From Xiphophorus maculatus (Eukaryota; Chordata; Actinopteri; Cyprinodontiformes; Poeciliidae), in assembly GCF_002775205.1 (NCBI RefSeq), contig NC_036453.1, forward strand, positions 31,163,213 to 31,227,212: a stretch of 64,000 nucleotides of DNA. Direction: 5' to 3'. Every line of letters begins with the position of its first letter. Within the stretch, counting starts at the first letter, position 1. The notes under the pieces were generated by a model. It worked only from the letters and a program-made list of their open reading frames with translations, made no database searches and was not told the origin of the DNA. This document shows, in pieces, positions 59,398 to 64,000 of this stretch. The translations under genes were made by a program, and so were the position numbers.

Positions 59398-60328
59398 TGC
59401 TGCTGGAGCCAAACGTCACTGCAAAACCACAAAATCCTGCCAAGTGGTGTTTGGTCCGGTTTCTAGAGCAAATATCTTAGTTCACGTAAACATACAAGTA
59501 ACTTTTCAGCAAGATATAGGAGTTTATTTTAGGTTAATAATTTCTTAATATTGATGAAAAGTGCTAGTTACATTGGAGGATAAATTCTCTTATAAAAATA
59601 CATTTTCCCCATGTTATAAGTGAAACAATTTACCCAAAAAAACAAGTACTTTTTCAGAAATATTAGATGTTTCTGACTTAAAATAGTTCCCATATCTTAC
59701 TAAAATGTTACTTTTAAGTTAGTTTTGTCTTATTTCAAGTATGCTAAGATATTTGCTTTAGAAACTAGACAAAAATACTTGGTAAGATTTTGTGTTTTTG
59801 CAGTGATGCTGATAAAAATCGCTGATAGAAAGAGACGCTGACTGGAATAATTTACTCAAAGGAAACTAGTGCTGCTGGAATCAAACATCACTGCTAAAAT
59901 ACAAAATGTTGCCAAGTGTGTTTTGGTTTAGTTTCTAATGCAAAAGATCTTCACTGGAAATAAGTAACGCAAACAAAGTAACTTTTCAGCAACATATAAG
60001 AGCTTGTTTTGAGTAAACAATTTATTATTGATGAAAAATTACTAGTTACATTGGCAAATAAATTCACTTTAACAAGACACTTTCCTCATGTAATAAGTGA
60101 AACAAGTACTTTTTAATCAATATTAAGAAACTACTAACTTAAAACAAGCTCCTACATCTTGGTGAAAATGTATTCCTAAGTTAGTTTTGTCTTATTTTGA
60201 GTGAACTAAGATATTTGTGCTTAAAACTAGACTAAAAATAGTTGATAAGATTTTGTGTTTTTGCAGCAGATAAAAATGCTGATAAAAGAGACGCTGACTG
60301 GAATAATTTGCTCATAGGAAACGAGTTA
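59398..60328. repeat. tandem duplication carrying two palindromic MITEs
   Basis: Unit 1 (59398-59870) and unit 2 (59871-60328) both begin GCTGCTGGA with CAAAC.TCACTGC, contain a foldback MITE (59417-59806 and 59888-60270), and end GAGACGCTGACTGGAATAATTT. Flank sequences outside the MITE are copied too, so this is a duplication of host DNA plus MITE, not two insertions. Confidence 0.85.
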
Positions 60329-60329
60329 T

Positions 60330-63080
60330 TTTTATAAACCTACACACATGATTAGTCACTGGTTTATTTTTAGTCTGAAAAGTTCTTGGGGAAAACACCA
60401 GATTACTTATAGAGGATGGTGGTGACAACGCTCCAGCAGAGGTGAGTCAACAACCAACGGAGAACTTTGATGCTGTTTTATTCTCATCTTAAAACATAAG
60501 TTTTCTTTCTTTTTACTAAACACACTATTCAGGTAATTGAGTGTTTAAGCCTGTTTTTAATTGCGGTAAAGTAGGACACTTAACTGTGAAACGAAAGCAT
60601 TTCCTTCTGATCACCAGATCTTTTGATTGCCATTGTTTTCTCCTCTGATAGCCAAACTAGTTTAAATCTACATCTGAAGACATTAAAATCTAATTTATTT
60701 TTGTAATTTATTTAAAATCTCACACAGAGAATGTGTTTATATGTGGTCATTTTGATAATAATCGCTTATAGCTAATGAAAATCCAAAATTCAGTGTATAA
60801 GACCAATAATAAAAAATATGGGTAAGCCCTGCAAGCTTATTGCTAATGATGACGGCGGCCCACAGGCAGAATATTGGAAAGTTGAGTGGAAGGAAAATGG
60901 TATATTTTTTGGAGGTATAGTAATAATAATATTAACAATAATCACCTCACAGCTCAAACTGGATTTGTTCTCAGTGGTCCAGTCTTATTTTTGAATATGG
61001 AAGTTTAATTTTATTTGGAAATTAAAATCAAAGTAGGAAGGAACTGAGCCCACGTTACTTGATGTCTGTTGTGAAGTTTCCACGATGAGTAATGATTCGG
61101 GATCATTACTCATCGTTATATCACCTTCCTGTATTGATTCGCTGTATTTTGTCAAGTCGGAGTTGTTTATTTTATTAGGAAACTTTGGATTATTTCATGC
61201 TTGTTGCTGCTTTAAGCTTTATGAAGATTGTTGTAGTTAGTTAGTTAAGATAGTTGTATTATATATGTTTATTCTGAGTTCCTGTATATTCCCACCAAGT
61301 TAAAGTTATTTGGGTTACAATCGTTTTTTTCCACGACACATTTCATAGTAGTTTACCTGACTCCAAACTCCAAATAAGTAGAAGCTGTAAAGCAGCTTGC
61401 CAAACAAGATGGCGGAGCGTGATGACATCACTCTAGACTGAAAAAACAAATCCAGATTTTCTAAAAATTGAATCAAAAATTTGATAAAACCAATTTATCA
61501 ATTTCCCCTGACCTAAATCCAGACTCTTTTCTCCTAGTAGAAAATGAGACCCATCAGACCCAACAATGCAGAGGACCGTCTCCATGCCACTGTGCACTGA
61601 TGCAGTAATACCATAAACCTCAGACTCTGATGCAGACTACTGAACATACACAAACACCTCTGTATTAAAATCCTCCATAATAATCAAACTTTGAAAGAAA
61701 CTGATCAGCTGCAATCATCAATAAAAGAAAACAAACACTGCATGCTTTTCATGAGCTCAACCAAACTTTGGGAGTAGTGACCCATATGGATCAAGGACAT
61801 TGCGTTCTCCTCTCCTTCAGGTATTTATTTGCTCCGTGTTGAAACAGACAACAAAGACGTTTCTGCCCTGTGTGAGTGAAACCCAACCACAACATGTAAA
61901 ACCACTTCACCGACACATTAAAGATGAAATATCTGGTCCAACCACCGCTCCAGTGAAACGAGGATTCAACAGGTTTTCATCAGTTTAACGAGAAGCTGGG
62001 TGGAGGTGAAACGGCTGGTTGCCTAGCAACTGATTAGGACATAAAACCACAAATTGTCTTGACGTTCAACTGGTGTTTGGAAACTAATGAGATGGCTCAA
62101 GTTATCTGGGTTATTGGGTCAGTGGATTTTGTTTCAGAGAAGCCACAGATGTTATAAGACAAAGATCAAATCACGCATGTTTGGTTTCTGCATTAAAACC
62201 AGGGTTTAACTTTCATGTGCGTTCCCACTAATGTACATAAAAACTTGAATACAAGGTTGGTGGTTTCACATGCAGATAAATGCGTGTGGCTCCTTTTAGC
62301 AGAAACTCTGCAGACGAGTTTCAGACAGGAACTATGGAGATGCAGACTCACCCTGCTTACATGCAACATCCTGGCTGCTTCATTTACCGGCGGCGTGATT
62401 GGCAAATGTCCACGATTGCTTTTCTGGGATTAACAAGAAATCCCAGAAAAAAATATGTAAATAAAAGCTGATTTACATAATCATCTTTTATTCTGCTTGT
62501 CTTGTATAATGAAAATTAAATCTCACTTCCCTCCACAGTGACTTTAAACAGCGACTTGATACTTAAACCAAGACCAAAGTTCTCAAAATGAGTCAATTAA
62601 CATGAGAAAGTGAGGAAAGAGCCAAACGGAGGGATTTGGGTTTCTGTCACTAAACTAAAGCCCTGATTTGGTCTCTTGTCACGTAAATAACTCAACAAAG
62701 AGAAATCTCAGCGTGAAGAGGGAAGAGTCCACTTTCTGTTGTTCAGTGAATTAATTAAGTTCATGTTTTTGACTCAGGAGACAAGATGTTTCTATGTTGC
62801 AAACAAACTTAATTAGAAGCAGTGAGTTTTATTTCTTAAGTGTTTATTTGTTGAATTTGAGTGTAGAAAAAAGTTTCTCCATAGGAGAGATCATAGTTGC
62901 TTCACAAGTGTTCAGACTTCCTGGGGTCCCGTCATGGCGGCCCTCAGTGCTTCGACACAAAACAACTGGACTTCTTCCAGAAACAGTGAAAAGACATCCA
63001 GTTCCTCCCTATCAGAGCCCTGAATTTAAATCATTTCCTTCCATTTACTTTGAATCAAAATAATGAAAAATAAACAGCTT
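60330..63080. other. spacer between the bicdl-like gene and sumf2
   Basis: No gene. Contains the 15-base-arm palindrome at 61082-61116 (ACGATGAGTAATGAT, loop TCGGG). Its right end should hold the sumf2 3' UTR. Confidence 0.5.
61082..61116. repeat. perfect 15-base-arm palindrome
   Basis: ACGATGAGTAATGAT and ATCATTACTCATCGT flank the loop TCGGG. Confidence 0.95.
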
Positions 63081-63084
63081 GTTG

Positions 63085-64000
63085 CTATAGTTCAGCTTTC
63101 TCTTTCTGTCCCAGACTGGCTGCACACCTGAAGCTCAGGTTATCGGAGGCGGAGTCTGGGGTGTTGCCCATCCTGAAACACACAACCAGAACCATCAGTC
63201 TGTCTTCACAGTTAAAGCTGTTTTCCTCCTGCCTCCCAAAGACACTTTAGTTGAAGAGGTGTGCATAAGACTGACATAACACCTGTCATGAACATAGAGT
63301 CTTCATAAATGTTTACAACTGTTGTAAAGAAGTGTAATGACATTTTTAATACAAAATTGCTCAAAAGGTTGATTTAATAGTCTATTAAAAGTGTCAACTT
63401 TGCATTGAAAGTGTCATTATTTACCAAATGACATTTCATGACAACAGCCATAAACATGGAGTGTTCATAAATGTTTACAACTGTTGTCAGGAAGTGTCAT
63501 TTGGTAAATAATGACAATTTTAATGCAAAGTTACATTAAAAGTTCATTAAAAGTGACGTTATTTACCGAATTGCACAACATTTACAAAACCTCCATCATG
63601 TTTATGACAGGTGTTATATCAGTCTTATGCGCACCCCTTTAAATAAAATGTTATTGAATAAAAATAAAAGCAACTCACCTGGTTGTGATCCGAGCCTTGT
63701 GATTGGCCGAGCCGTCCACTGTGTCGATCCAAGAGGCGCCGCGTAAAACGTAGTTGGGCTGAGCTGCCGGGAAGCGTGTGGACGTCCACTCCCACGTGTT
63801 TCCCATCATGTCGTACAGTCCTGCAGGAGCAGCCAACGCAAAACTAAATTCTTATTAAACTTACTTTTTTGACTGTAATTATAAAAAATACTTTTGGTTT
63901 TTGTATTTTAAGTTAGCTAAGGCGCCAATACCATAACTGTTCTGAGGAGGAAATGCAGCGACAGACGAGATGCCGTGATATCCGTCCTCTGCAGTGTCTC
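63085..64000 (-). CDS. sumf2: sumf2, last three exons (partial)
   Basis: Exons on the minus strand: 63932 to beyond the window edge, 63679-63820 and 63085-63172, with GT/AG borders and matching phases. The translation has G-L-Y-D-M-M-G-N-T-W-E-W-T, then L-R-G-A-S-W-I-D-T, then M-G-N-T-P-D-S-A-S-D-N-L-S-F-R-C-A. This is the sulfatase-modifying factor (FGE) fold. The catalytic Cys pair of SUMF1 (C-H-R-S-Y-C region) is replaced by W-I-D-T-V-D-G-S-A-N-H, as in SUMF2, the inactive ER-lumen paralogue that binds sulfatases and SUMF1. It ends K-A-E-L, a KDEL-like ER retrieval signal. The N-terminal exons lie outside the window. Confidence 0.93.
63240..63655. mobile_element. MITE in the last sumf2 intron
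   Basis: GTGTGCATAAGACTGACATAACACCTGTC at the left mirrors GACAGGTGTTATATCAGTCTTATGCGCACC at the right. Outer ends are worn forms of GGTAACACTTTATTT. Inner words GTCATTTGGTAAATAATGAC are shared with 44178-44432. It fills most of the intron 63173-63678. Confidence 0.85.

Overview
This window is nuclear DNA of a ray-finned fish, almost certainly a percomorph teleost. Intronless claudin genes lie in tandem, host genes have spliced exons with GT/AG borders, and the AT-rich spacers are full of teleost-style repeats (hAT, piggyBac and Tc1 remnants, Rex1/CR1- and L2-like LINE ends, foldback elements). I cannot name the species from sequence alone.

Layout. From 1 to 3 kb: a LINE 3' end carrying a hAT-type MITE, then older repeats. 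From 3.4 to 33.9 kb: seven single-exon claudin genes on both strands (3469-4026 minus, 5865-6497 minus, 8479-9111 plus, 11334-11969 minus, 17742-18401 minus, 27369-28040 plus, 32631-33275 plus). The last two look like claudin-3. The others belong to the expanded claudin-4/ZF-A89-like teleost group. From 40.3 to 46.95 kb: abhd11, a mitochondrial alpha/beta hydrolase in six exons. From 51.2 to 59.1 kb on the minus strand: a coiled-coil gene whose C-terminal part resembles the BICD-like cargo adaptors (bicdl2-like), six coding exons, 450 residues. From 63.1 kb to the window end on the minus strand: the last three exons of sumf2.

How the genes fit together. The claudins are tight-junction strand proteins. 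Sitting in one block on alternating strands, they probably share epithelial control, but each seems to have its own promoter; TATA boxes are visible for several. Three claudins depart from the family: one lacks the cytoplasmic tail and PDZ-binding end, one has lost a conserved Trp in the second extracellular loop region, and one has lost a paired Cys after the second membrane segment. abhd11, the bicdl-like gene and sumf2 are unrelated in function but matter for synteny. Claudin-3/4 plus ABHD11 recalls human 7q11.23, and claudins plus BICDL2 recalls human 16p13.3.

Between the genes I see no further protein-coding genes, tRNA, rRNA or CRISPR. The most interesting non-coding features are a CpG-rich promoter-like island with no gene (about 30.36-30.79 kb), an NRF1 palindrome and an RFX X-box inside a bicdl-like intron, several near-perfect small palindromes (one carrying a poly(A) signal on both strands), a tandem duplication at 59.4-60.3 kb, and a foldback element family with six copies in the window. 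No wholly new system can be claimed from this sequence.
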